A stretch of DNA of 64,000 bases, taken from the NCBI RefSeq assembly GCF_003590095.1, contig NC_039488.1, positions 1,054,001 to 1,118,000 on the forward strand, in the 5' to 3' direction. This stretch comes from Trichoplusia ni. Its lineage: Eukaryota; Arthropoda; Insecta; Lepidoptera; Noctuidae. Of the stretch, positions 12,301 to 21,267 are shown one piece after another (positions within the stretch are counted from its first letter, which is position 1; the number at the start of each line of letters is the position of its first letter). The notes below the pieces were generated by a model. It was not told the origin of the DNA. It saw only the letters and a list, made by a program, of their open reading frames with translations, and did no database searches. The position numbers were made by a program, and so were the translations under genes.

Positions 12301-14028
12301 GACGTCACAGTCGATCTGCGTATTCGTAGTGACTTGAATTGCTCGAAGCATGTTTCCAGGAACTTCCGTGTCCCTCGAGGCTGATAAATTTATTTTATTT
12401 GGTGGTATTCTCCGAAAACTGACCTCGTCTGGAGTTTTAATTATGAGGATATCAGGCCTTTCCGTGAAAGAATGGCCTAATAGGACAGGATGCACTAGAA
12501 CATAATCTTCAACAACATACAAATCAATAGTTTCAATCAAGCCCTGAACTTCCACTAAAGTCACAGCTACACCAACAGGTCTAATGAGGCTAGCACCTAT
12601 ACCTCTGAGAATAGGTAAGTCTGATCGTACGATCACTTGAAGATTTAAGGCCTTGGCTACACTAGCCTTAATAAGAGAGCACTGACTACCTAAATCGACA
12701 TGGCACGAAGTCATATATCCATTGACCTTTATATCTAATAAGTATTTGTTGATACCAGTATCCTCAGTGGATACTTCAGATACCTGTTTAGGCTTTTGAT
12801 CGTTAGCCTGAGTCTTATTTTTGTCAGATTCGTTTACATTTTTATAATTATTCCTGCAGTTAGAAGTCTGGTGACCCAGGCGCTCACAGCTTGTGCATTT
12901 AACAAGAGGTTTATCGCATTTAAAACTTGGATGTCCAAGCTCATTACAATTAAAGCACTTTATATTTAAGTTTGGTGTGCTCGTACTTGGTCTAGATGAA
13001 CCAGGGCGATTGGGTATGTTACTAATCTTTCGATCATATGGTTTTCGCGAAAAATCCTGAGACTCTCTATTCTGCCCACTTTTCACAGTTCTGAAATACT
13101 TTAATACTTGTTCTGGTCCATTGAATTGAGCTGCCTGAGCACCGACTTTTACTGCACGATCCTCTATTCCATACAAAAGGCAATCGACGGCCTGTCTACC
13201 TTGAATTTTACACCTATTTAACAAATTCATTTTTGCATAATAGTATTGCTCTAAAGATTCGCCATATTTTGCTCTTTTGCTAAGCATTTCAGTTAAGAGT
13301 TCAGCATAATCTTCTCTACATGGAAAAGATTCAATAAGTTTTCTTTTCCACTCCGACCACGTATGCAAAATCGAAGTGAGACCCTGATACCATGCTTTGG
13401 CTACTCCAGTTAATTTAGGAAGCGCATAGTGAATAATCTCTTTCTCCTCCCAGTCATAGATTTCGGCACATTGTTCAACTTTGGTTATCCAAGTCAATAT
13501 ATTTTGATTTTTTAATAGAGGGTCGAACTCCGGTATTACATTCGTGTTGAAAGACATTTTAGGTTTATTGTTACATTTAACTTTATCTAAAATGCTTAGA
13601 AACTGCTCCATTAAACTACTATCCGATCTCCTTGACCGTTTTCTCTTCCGTGGCGGAGATTCTTCTGCTGAATCTGATGATGTTGAGCTACGACGACCCC
13701 TCCCCTTTGGTCGTGATACATGTCTTTTTTTCCTCCTATTCCAATCCTCGATTACACTTGAATGTTCGTGCTCATTCCTCGAGCGCTGAACATCGACCTC
13801 CCAGTCCAAAGTATTCAAATTATCAGTTACCTCAGGTATTTCTGCCAAAGAACATGCCTGCCTTTCTCCATGACGTGCCAGACCTTCCCCTCGACTGGTC
13901 ACAGTTTCATGAGAATATGTCAGCCCTTCCCCTTGACTGATCATATCTCCCGAATTCCTTAACCCTTGACCTCGGGTTTCCTCTCCCTGCCCATCACCTC
14001 GGGCTTTCTCATTAGAATCATCCATCAC
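9313..14028 (-). CDS. Gag-Pol polyprotein of Gypsy-type retrotransposon
   Basis: A single uninterrupted 1571-residue frame. The Gag N-terminus is basic and Ser/Arg-rich (RRKKRHVSRPKGRGRRSS). Two CCHC zinc knuckles lie at about residues 357-390 (CFNCNELGHPSFKC and CTSCERLGHQTSNC). The aspartic protease lies near residue 444 with the active-site variant DLGS. Reverse transcriptase has YMDD near residue 856, and RNase H begins near residue 1000 (ELHTDACKEG). Integrase carries an HHCC finger (about 1207-1250) and a DDE core: HADHLGP, ITDKG and GQVERY, with 35 residues between the second D and E. A C-terminal chromo-like/basic tail follows (DLVRVARHVPHDG). Gag and Pol are fused in one frame with no frameshift. 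All catalytic motifs are present, so the element looks autonomous. Confidence 0.97.
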   Translation of the reverse strand: MMDDSNEKARGDGQGEETRGQGLRNSGDMISQGEGLTYSHETVTSRGEGLARHGERQACSLAEIPEVTDNLNTLDWEVDVQRSRNEHEHSSVIEDWNRRKKRHVSRPKGRGRRSSTSSDSAEESPPRKRKRSRRSDSSLMEQFLSILDKVKCNNKPKMSFNTNVIPEFDPLLKNQNILTWITKVEQCAEIYDWEEKEIIHYALPKLTGVAKAWYQGLTSILHTWSEWKRKLIESFPCREDYAELLTEMLSKRAKYGESLEQYYYAKMNLLNRCKIQGRQAVDCLLYGIEDRAVKVGAQAAQFNGPEQVLKYFRTVKSGQNRESQDFSRKPYDRKISNIPNRPGSSRPSTSTPNLNIKCFNCNELGHPSFKCDKPLVKCTSCERLGHQTSNCRNNYKNVNESDKNKTQANDQKPKQVSEVSTEDTGINKYLLDIKVNGYMTSCHVDLGSQCSLIKASVAKALNLQVIVRSDLPILRGIGASLIRPVGVAVTLVEVQGLIETIDLYVVEDYVLVHPVLLGHSFTERPDILIIKTPDEVSFRRIPPNKINLSASRDTEVPGNMLRAIQVTTNTQIDCDVYVSGALRGPEGKEYYILPGLYEVKQGRGAILLYNVTSNPMTIGKGDLLTRSLERNIVSREKTLDSFSVSFNDSDMENSVNFNPSLNVEQRNQLQDLLNKYGNCFSNGLHDLGYTSVAEMKIELNDADPVVYRPYRMSHAERAQVRGMIQEMLDYDIIRESSSPYASPIVMVQKKTGDKRLCIDYRALNRKTKKDHYPIPRVEDQLDLLAGNTLFTSLDLASGYYQIPICEESRHKTAFVTPDGQYEYNRMPFGLVNAPSVFQRTINKILMEAKIKYAIVYMDDILIPSRDFIEGIKRLEEVLQLLRQGGLTLKLSKCHFFLDSIDFLGFDVSANGIKPGIRKIEAVSKFPRPSNQHEVRQFLGLSGFFRRFIKGYAVITTPLTDLLKKNMQWTWTDEHEQAFMKVKDLLVSRPILALYDPKSETELHTDACKEGLAGILLQRNERGILQPVSYFSRKTTIDERKMHSYELETLAVIASLSRFRVYLVGISFKILTDCNALRSTLVKRDLIPRISRWWVQLQEYDCTIEYRPGTKMTHADALSRNAVDNPVTEEHILDVLPIQQTDQDWISTVQSADEEVKKIKEILLDPSTVEAVDVHKNYKLKNDKVFRVVGDELKWVVPRGVRWQILKMNHDDIGHYGFEKTLQRIKEHYWFQKMRRFVKKYVSSCLECAYHKTPGGKQEGELHPIEKVSTPFHTIHADHLGPFVKSKRGNCYLLIIVDGFTKYVSINPVRNTKSVTSVKVLRQHVSYFGAPVRLITDKGTSFTSKTFQDFVKSYGIKHIQNAVATPRANGQVERYNRTILDALSTSSHGNDKSWDEYVTDIQVGINTTKHKITQKSPSELLFGFNIISRTDGKLNDIIHETLNKVPVEEMEEVRQDAGEKMKGQQLKDSARYNRHRKISTQYKEGDLVRVARHVPHDGKSQKLTVKFQGPYRIIKLLPNDRFMIEDTPLTRKNGRKYEAIVAIDKIQPWMNFNRDFESDSSQNDHSSENEQM

Positions 14029-14936
14029 AATGTGATCTGGAACTTACAGATATAAATTTAGTACAATTCGTTGAATATTTAATATACTTTAGGTACACGA
14101 CGATCAATCTTCCTCTTTATTTCGTAAAGTTCTTTAGGGATTTTTAGGTTATTGATCAACAACACGCACAAGTTGTTACAGTTTGGATTGTATTGTCAGT
14201 TATTAGGTAATAAAATGAAAGTAAATAATTATGTAACTATAATAAATATGTAAGTATATTAAACATGTATTTCACAAGAACAGTAATTAAGTATACAAGT
14301 AGATTATTATTATTATTTATTATTATATGCGTGTGAGATGTTGATCCATAACTGCCCGTTTCCAAGTCGCTAGGCTTATAAGAAGAGTACAGGCAAATAA
14401 ATTCTATAGAAAACTCCTTTTAAATCACACAAATCATCACATAATAAATATTTTATGTATATTTTATTATGTCTTTAATATGTGCATTATCATTAATATC
14501 ATTACCATTGTAACAACTGAAATTTGTTACTTTGAAACTCCTGTGTCACTATAATAGTATTAGACAACACCTTATTTTAAAATAACGATAGTATAAAAAT
14601 AAAGAAGCGAATTTAAAACAATTACATTACGTGGCCCATACGTATTTTATACTTTTAAATGGCAAAAAAAAAAAAAAAAAAAATTAGTTCGTAATCTATA
14701 ACGAGTATTATTTAAATGTATTCCTGTTACTTACAATAATGACGTAAAAGAATTTCCTCAATTGGTCATTATTACCATAATAAGAACAACAAGAGTCTGT
14801 ATAAACAAAAATATAAATTCATTATAGCCCAATTATTATTTGTTTCACCAAAAAGCAAAGAAAGCAGAAAAAAAAACAGCGGTACTTACGTTTTCCGAGC
14901 CGTGAGCGTGACAAGAAAACGTGAAGTTTTCTTTTC
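14029..14936 (-). other. 5' leader of the retrotransposon
   Basis: About 0.9 kb between the primer-binding site and the first ATG of Gag-Pol, with no long frame. It contains a long homopolymer (A on the plus strand, about 14658-14678), which is T in the element's sense. No packaging signal can be identified by eye. Confidence 0.6.
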
Positions 14937-14952
14937 GATCCCACTTCTGACC
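14937..14952 (-). other. Primer-binding site, tRNA-Leu type
   Basis: Immediately after the 5' LTR, in element sense, is GGTCAGAAGTGGGATCGAA. The 14-mer GTCAGAAGTGGGAT is the reverse complement of the tRNA-Leu acceptor/T-arm end (..ATCCCACTTCTGAC), as I recall it for insects. The complement of the CCA tail is missing, and the match breaks by one base at the TT/T step (GATCG against GATTCG). The tRNA assignment rests on memory, not a search. Confidence 0.7.
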
Positions 14953-15396
14953 TAAAGGGTTTTAGGTCAGATGGAATAAATACACGTGCTGATGGTAAAA
15001 TTTACGTATATTTTATCACTTGTCCACACTTTACACTTCACAGTACTTATCTGTTCCAAAATGCGACAACCACTCCCCCTTGCTAAACTAACGTCAATCC
15101 GTTATATTCAATTTTCCCTCTCCCATTTTAAGTTGACAACTGACAACATGTAACTTCCGCTGGCGCCAGTTTAGCATTCAATTATTGTTAAATAATTGTT
15201 ATTTACTTTATTTAATAAATAGAAATGGTAAAAATATTGAATATATTGAACTAATATAATTTAACAATAAATAGGATTTAATAAAACATTAAAACACTAA
15301 AATAATATAATTTCCGGTATGTATAATAAACTTAAAAAAATAAAAGGTTGTTCCTGACTGCTTTAATTTTAAATATTAAACAACTTGTACCTTACA
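14953..15396 (-). repeat. 5' LTR of the Gypsy-type element
   Basis: 444 bp. In element sense it begins TGTAAGG and ends CCCTTTA. It matches the 8514-8957 copy over its whole length by eye. It is followed in element sense by the tRNA-like primer-binding site and preceded by the target duplication ATAG. It is very AT-rich; promoter and poly(A) signals of the element must lie here, but I cannot fix U3/R/U5 borders. Confidence 0.96.
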
Positions 15397-15889
15397 ATAG
15401 ATATTGATTAATTATAAATAAATAGTAGAAACAATCTTGACTCATATTCAAGTCGATTAAAGCCGATACTCTGAAGGGAAGTCAAGGACAGGACACAGGG
15501 CAATAAAAAAATCAACGTGCACCATTTTACCAGAACTATTTTTTATCTCTTTTATTATCAGATATTTTCTGTCAACTTCACAATATTTATTTCTCTCCAG
15601 AAAAATAAATAGTTATAAATATACTCTAGTTACACATCATCATACACACTATAAATTTATTAAAATAACAACGACGGTAATATGATATCTATACGTTTAC
15701 GTCTTTTTAATTTTGATTAATATTCATAGTGCGATAACAATCGCCAAGCGCTTTATTATCTAGATTTCGAGTACCTCGCGATTGCTTAGAATATACTAGT
15801 TCATCGTTGTAGACTTGTTACCTAAGGTCACACATGCATGCTCTCTGTAAATGTAAAGGCATCCAAATGTTCCGTATAAGACGAACGTA

Positions 15890-16757
15890 AACCGTTACAA
15901 CACAAGTATACTCTGTTAACTTGTACTTTGTATCATTTGGCAGTGGAAACTGTTTGGACAACCGCCGTCCAACAACTGCCCGGGACTACAACGCGCGCTA
16001 CAATAAACTCTCAACAATACATAACGATCAGAACAATACTTCGAAAATATGCTTTGACTATAGTCGAACACTAACCCTTTATCGATGTGAAAATAACGTT
16101 AGACGCTGTCGACTAAACGTAACTTAGAGTAACGAATAAATAGCGATAACCTCTGCGTACAAGGTTGATATTATAACTATTAATATTGACTCGGTTCCAG
16201 CTACGAACATAAGACGCAGTGCGCGGCGCTGGCGGCCCGCTCGGCCGCGCGGGCTCTCGGTAACTAAGTAACCTAGGAACGATACCGATACATCACATAA
16301 CCAACACGATATGCATTCAACTTAACCACTAACTCAACATAACGATCGATTGCATCCAAATATACACCATTACAACTAAAGAGTAGGTTACAGCTAAACA
16401 TCTAAGTGTTATCCTGTTCGCGTCGCGGCTCGCGGCGGCGCAAGCGAGATGCTCTTCGTGGAAGGTTAACTAAACTAACCAGGCCTAGCACTAAGTCCCC
16501 TCGACCGGCCGTCTGACGGTTAAATTGCCTCGCCTTACTAGACTTTAATCTGGCTCGTAACGACGCTTATTGTCTCATAGGACTCCAATTACAATGCGAC
16601 TTTCAGTCAGATACTGGTACAATATGTATACGGTAATATCACAAGTATCGACGGCACTGTATTTAACATTAATTCGTATTATCCGACCAGAGTAAAGTTT
16701 GAGATAGCACTGGTTTGCAGGCGATATAGTTTGAACACTGGACGCGCATTATCACAG
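15890..16757 (-). other. Downstream flank / possible 3' UTR of the short HIF form
   Basis: No coding frame is recognisable. The stretch is less AT-rich than the neighbouring intron and includes a GC-dense CpG-rich patch at about 16216-16258 and another at about 16421-16450. It follows the short-form stop directly, so it could be an extended 3' UTR if the proximal AATAAA is not used. It could also be ordinary intron. Confidence 0.35.
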
Positions 16758-16866
16758 TTTATTAGAGTGGTGGAGGTGGAGGCTCGGGCCTCAGGCTTTT
16801 GCTTTGTGTCTTGGCCGGCACTGCACCATGCAGATGTAGCCGGCGTCGACGTCGCAGCCGCTCACC
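16758..16866 (-). promoter_or_regulatory. sima: Alternative donor / polyadenylation choice point of HIF-1alpha
   Basis: Within the same exon, in transcription order, there is a strong splice donor (CTG|gtgagc, exon end 16866), a weaker donor (ATG|gtgcag, exon end 16827), a TGA stop (16793-16791) and an AATAAA hexamer (16763-16758). Both donors leave the frame at phase 0, as the distal terminal exon (2412) requires. Use of the hexamer would give a form of about 600 residues from the window's first codon. Splicing would give about 766. This is inferred from sequence signals only. Confidence 0.65.
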
Positions 16867-17023
16867 AGGAGGTTCATGAGGACGCTCGAGGACGGCGCCG
16901 GCGTCGTCGCCTGCGCCGGGGACGGGCTGCGCTTCACGCGCTTCGCACACGGCTCCTGCTCTTGCTTCATTACTCTCTTTACGCCCGTGTCCCATGACGC
17001 TACACTTCTGCTTGGTATTAAAC
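16791..17023 (-). CDS. sima: HIF-1alpha/sima, NLS exon and short-form C-terminus
   Basis: The acceptor is ..ttggcccacag; G+GT completes Gly, in phase. The translation has GVKRVMKQEQEPCAKRVKRS, a bipartite basic nuclear-localisation signal like that in the human HIF-1alpha C-terminal half. It continues SSSVLMNLLVSGCDVDAGYI, then CMVQCRPRHKAKA and a TGA at 16793-16791. GCDVDA resembles the C-TAD core (human DCEVNA), but with Asp at the position of the FIH-hydroxylated Asn. AATAAA follows at 16763-16758. Two in-frame (phase 0) internal donors exist: CTG|gtgagc ending at 16866, which is strong, and ATG|gtgcag ending at 16827, which is weak. Either would join to the exon at 2412. Both the read-through short form and the spliced form are therefore possible; transcript data would decide. 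Confidence 0.88.
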
Positions 17024-17106
17024 CTGTGGGCCAAAATTTCACAGTGTAATAATAGCCAACATATGATAATATCACGTATAAATCATGAAACAGGATCGTA
17101 TTATAC

Positions 17107-17413
17107 CTTGGTCGGAGTATATATTGGTTATGAGATCTTGTGGTGGTGGTCCCGTGGTGGTCGCCGTCAGCAAGCGTTGCAGCGCGGGTGCTGGCGACGT
17201 GGTCTGCATCTCCGTGGGGTGTGGCCTTGCCATGCTCACGCTGTCGGGCAAGGCCCCCCACATCACGGCCGGCTCCAGCACCGGCAGTTCATCACTTGTA
17301 GGGATGAACGGTGAGTTCCCATCATCGATGTCATTATCTGACCTATTACTGTCGAAGGCGTCTAGTGACAGTTCTGTTAATAGTGACGACTGTTCGCATG
17401 ACGATTCATTTTC
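17107..17413 (-). CDS. sima: HIF-1alpha/sima, C-terminal degradation motif (CODD/N-TAD-like)
   Basis: The acceptor is ..attttttcag and the donor is AAG|gtataa. It has 102 codons plus 1 base. The N-terminal part is acidic and Ser/Asp-rich (ESSCEQSSLLTELSLDAFDS), followed by DNDIDDGNSPFIPTSDELPV. The core SPFIPTSDEL (proline codon at 17309-17311) corresponds to the human Pro564 region LAPYIPMDDDFQL. However, the usual Leu-Ala before the proline is Asn-Ser here, so the LxxLAP motif is not canonical. The remainder (Pro/Thr/Met-rich, ..QRLLTATTTGPPPQDLITN) is low complexity, as in other HIF transactivation linkers. Confidence 0.93.
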
Positions 17414-17495
17414 CTGAAAAAATATTATTTTAAGAAAAACTATTCTCCAAGAAATATACAGTATTGCTTATTTTCGTTAAAATTTTGATATTTAC

Positions 17496-17704
17496 CTGAG
17501 GTTCCGGCGAAGACAACAACAAGGAATCTGGCGTTAAGGAATCTACTGGTGATCCGTTAGCCAAATCATCTCCTAGCAGACTGCAGTAATTATCGCTCAG
17601 AATGAATTCGTCGAACATGTCGAAAGGACTATTCTCTAGAGGGATACAAGCATCGCCAGCGGTAGGTGCCAAGTGTGTCAGATCTTCCGGCTCGTCTTTA
17701 AGCA
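17496..17704 (-). CDS. sima: HIF-1alpha/sima, N-terminal prolyl-hydroxylation motif (NODD-like)
   Basis: The acceptor is ..tgtttacag and the donor is CAG|gtaaat. The exon has 2 bases plus 69 codons, ending in phase 0. The translation reads LKDEPEDLTHLAPTAGDACI, then an acidic/Ser-rich stretch with FDMFDEFILSDNYCSLLGDD and SPVDSLTPDSLLLSSPEPQ. LTHLAP at 17664-17681 fits the LxxLAP prolyl-hydroxylase motif. It aligns with human HIF-1alpha LTLLAPAAGDTI around Pro402, with the target proline codon at 17664-17666. Hydroxylation there by PHD/fatiga and recognition by VHL are known for the family. That they operate here is inferred from the motif. Confidence 0.95.
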
Positions 17705-17809
17705 CTGTAAACAACACCGACATTATAGTGAGGGAATCCTTCCAATATGATAGAAATTCAATAAAGCAACAACGGATACCTAAGCTGTGGAAGTTCGAGT
17801 GCCACTCAC

Positions 17810-18039
17810 TTGTAAGTCCCTCGTCTTGGGAGAACATGAGAAAGCCTTTGTTCATTTCTTTCTTTCGCGGAGCGAATATAAGCTCAGTGACGGGTATAGG
17901 GCGCTCCTCTTCGGGCGGTATAATGGCGACGATGGCGCCGTTAGCGGCAGGCTCAGAGGCTACGTTGGCCAGCACGGGCTTCAGATCGGCGTGGTGCACC
18001 TGGTGTGCAGCAAACACCTCATCTTTGCACTCGATGCCA
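17810..18039 (-). CDS. sima: HIF-1alpha/sima, start of oxygen-dependent degradation region
   Basis: The acceptor is ..gtgttcgcag and the donor is CAA|gtgagt. The exon is 230 bases and joins in phase: AG+T gives Ser at the left, and a single A is carried to the next exon. The translation begins GIECKDEVFAAHQV and includes PVTELIFAPRKKEMNKGFLM and FSQDEGLT. Comparable HIF residues after the PAC motif are VVSGIIQHDLIFSLQQ. The middle (ANVASEPAANGAIVAIIPPEE) is low complexity and poorly conserved. The segment VTELIFAPRKKEMNKG is probably a conserved insect HIF piece. An internal ATG (MNKGFLMF) is the first start available to any transcript that began in the upstream 15-kb intron. Confidence 0.9.
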
Positions 18040-21000
18040 CTGCGAACACGACAAACATGATAACACAACGAAGCCCTCTACAGGGCAGAACGACTAATGC
18101 CATAATGCATTAAGTGTCGTGGTCTACCGCCAACACGTACACATAAATCAGATGTACGTCATACAAGTGCCTTCGTATAATGGACTATAATGCAAACTGC
18201 ACGCTCATTAGTCAAGAGAGAATCAAACATTCCAGTGTTAATCGGTTTTGTATACGTGTGAAGAAGCGGCGAGTATAAGTAAAGTCTACATAGGAACACT
18301 AGTTAAGGCATATTGTCGCAATGTATGATATACAATAGCGGGAAATCAGACGACAATCAACAACACTCAAGGCTAAGCTATGCAAGTTCGATACTCTGTG
18401 CATGTGCGTTACGGAACAGATGTTACACTGGTAATATGTTTTATGCCTTGTCCGGTTTGTGTAATTAACATAAATACGTATGATGACGGATTTCTGCATC
18501 CACAAATGAGAGAGACCGCAAATAAGGAAAGAGACAATAGGATAAAATTCACAATAATATATTTCACGGCAATGATTGACTAAGGTAAGGAAAATTCAAC
18601 AACTTATATTTAGTAGGCATACGACTTCGTTGCCAAAGAACCAATATTATTAACAACAACAAGAAACCGTGAAGTATTAGCAAAGAAAACGTTAGGAAAA
18701 TACGAGGTAATTAAAAATAATAATTAAATGTCACCGTTAAAATAAGCTTAAATAATTTGTTCGTACCTTACTTCAAAGAAAATGGAAAACCATTTAAATA
18801 AAACGCGATACAAGAGACGAGGAATAACTAATTAAAGTAACTGAGACTTTTTAACACAACAAAATTCGAATACAAATCAAGTTGATAGACATGTAAAGAC
18901 GCGTGCGCACTGTATCACAGCTGGCTCCCGTTTGACCAAACTCGAGCAATACCTGATAACGAGATAACTAGTACTTTATTACAGCGTTCATTACTATATT
19001 CAACATATTAGGATTAATTAATGAACATCCCAACATCAGATAACCTAAGGATTGGCCCTGTGGGAGACATTTGCGTCAATTAATATCAAAATCAACATTG
19101 ATAACTGATAAACAAATACTGAAGATAAAATGTTGTTGACAATAGTTACGGTTCAAGTTTTCATTGACACTATATTAAACGGCTGCGATGGAAAATTACA
19201 AATAAAACGCTAATTAGCGATGCGAACTGAAACATTCAATTCTAAAAGATGAACATTTATGAGACAGGCAGACGCAAACAAGGCGACCTTTTACGATGTT
19301 TATTTATTTCAGTTATAGTGCATTTGGACGTATATCGTGACGTTCCGAACTTATCTGTATCGAAGAGTTACGTGTAGTTATTATCGTACGAGAACACTTG
19401 AAGTAGACTATTAATAGCAGGCCAGACAAGGCATACGAAGGGTGTGATTTGGTCGAGGCTGCATTTACGCAATGTTTTTGAAAGTGAATTTCTACGAGCG
19501 AGACGTGTAGATGGACAATATGAGTATGAGAAAGAGATGTGTAATGGTAGTAAGTGCGGCCTTGCTAACGACCTTGCACGTCGCACCCCTCTGCCACCCC
19601 CTTGTTTTCTCCAGACTGGCCATTCACCAGGAGCACGAGAAGGGATAGATGCGCGCGCATTCGTACCACGAGGTATCCCTATCGATTTAGGGCTTTGGAT
19701 TCTGATCCATCGTTTTTTGGCAATGATATGCCACAAACGACCACCACTTTACATAAATGCACTTGATGGACCAATTATACTCAAAACCTACTTCAGCAGT
19801 AATATAAAATTTGGAAGTTGGTTACAGATTTTTCTTTTACTAGAAAAATATGTCTGTTGTCTGTTATGGCAGAAGATAACATTTTAAATACACAAATTTT
19901 TGTTCTTTTATCTTGTGTAGGCTAAGGGTGTAAATTTTTCATTAAGTACATATTTTAAGGCTCGGAAGAGAAAACTTTGTCTTTACGATTGGTAGTTAAA
20001 ACAAAAACAAACGCCTAGCCCATATTTGTGCTCAAATTAATTAACACGGGCCGTTCCAAAACAATTCGAACAAGCAAAACTGAGACACGAGTTCCTACTG
20101 TAGATAGACGTATCAGCTGATAGCGTAAAATCGCCTAGACGCGTGCCGATGTATGAAAATAAAACCACCATAGATAAACAAGATAGCGATAACTAAGCGT
20201 GGATACGCAACTTAAAGAATTGGATACGAAAGAAATAGAGAACAGCTGTGAACCGACCTTGGCCGTGATACCGTTCAATGGGCAACGCAATTCAACAATT
20301 ACATCTTCCACGGTCGAGGTCATGACGTCACACATCAGCCTCATTGGACATCAATTGTCTTAAATACGGCGTTACTCTATTCTATACGTATAGCATGACA
20401 CAATGGAAAATTCTAAGTAAACAAATTGTACGAAGATGCAAACAGTTCATCCATTCACGTGGAAGACGTAATTACAAATGTGTTATTCGTAAGACTAGAA
20501 GTGGGTTAACGGGAATTTAATCATTCACATGGCTAATTACCCGTATCTCAAGTAGACGACAGACGACGACTATACACATTCTGTTATTCGAAGGTCGATA
20601 GAGATAAGATTAGACTATAAATTTTCAATCTTGTTATTTTGACAAACTTTCTATGCGACATGAACTTGATGGATAAGGCAATGGAAATTTTACAACGAAA
20701 CTAATTATTGATAGGTGCATAATCTAACAATCTTGTATTGGACGATAGCGTCGTAACGTGGGAGGGTCATAATATTACTATGGCACGTAGCCCCCATGCC
20801 CGCTGGTAGTTAAACATGCGAGCTTCGAACAATGCGCACTAAAACTGCAAGTCACCAGGCGGCAGTACACTTAACTGTGTAAACTCTACTCAAGAAACCA
20901 AATAGAATTCCAACCGGTCGCAGGATCAGTTTAAATAGATATTGAATGGCAGAACGTGCTCTACGATACGACAATGAACTGATTGCAGCTAGCGGTTCAT

Positions 21001-21089
21001 GATTTAACAATGCAAGTTATCAATTTTGTAATTTATAGATCTCGGCCGTTCAAAGCAAGTAGAAGAATCAGCAGATAGCTTTGCCAATC

Positions 21090-21267
21090 GAGAGGCGAGT
21101 GTTGCGCGGGAGTCAAGGCCGGCTCGGTGGCGTGGTTATGTAACAGCCGCGGGCCGCGGGGGACGGGGTCGCTAATTTTAGCGGGTCTCACACAAACAAC
21201 ACACTGACACGGCGCATCACCCGCAAACGCACTCAAACTGACGCTCCAAGAATGCATCGTATAAAAA
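21090..21267 (-). promoter_or_regulatory. Candidate internal promoter with CpG-rich start region
   Basis: On the minus strand a TTTTTATAC stretch (21267-21259) stands about 20-24 bases before TCAGTT (21241-21236), a perfect arthropod initiator. A CpG-rich transcribed side of about 150 bases follows, unlike the AT-rich surroundings. It would make a transcript entering the HIF ODD/TAD exons without bHLH-PAS. On the plus strand the same bases read TATAAAAA, so the direction is ambiguous. Confidence 0.3.

Larger units (their letters stand above)
8510..15400 (-). mobile_element. Complete Ty3/Gypsy-type LTR retrotransposon
   Basis: A full-length element in minus orientation: 444-bp LTRs at each end, 4-bp target duplication ATAG at 8510-8513 and 15397-15400, a leader of about 0.9 kb, one Gag-Pol frame and a 355-bp tail. 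The LTRs look identical by eye and the frame is uninterrupted, so the insertion is young and may still be active. The pol order protease-RT-RNase H-integrase is that of the Ty3/Gypsy group. No envelope-like frame is present. The tRNA-Leu-type primer site would fit the mdg3-like lineage, but I cannot place the clade without a tree. It sits inside the HIF-1alpha intron in the same transcriptional sense as the host gene. Confidence 0.97.

Noticed and set aside
16731..17417. Several plus-strand GC-rich frames (Arg/Ala-rich)
   Set aside because: They are antisense to the last HIF exons and have the composition expected of reverse frames of GC-rich exon DNA.
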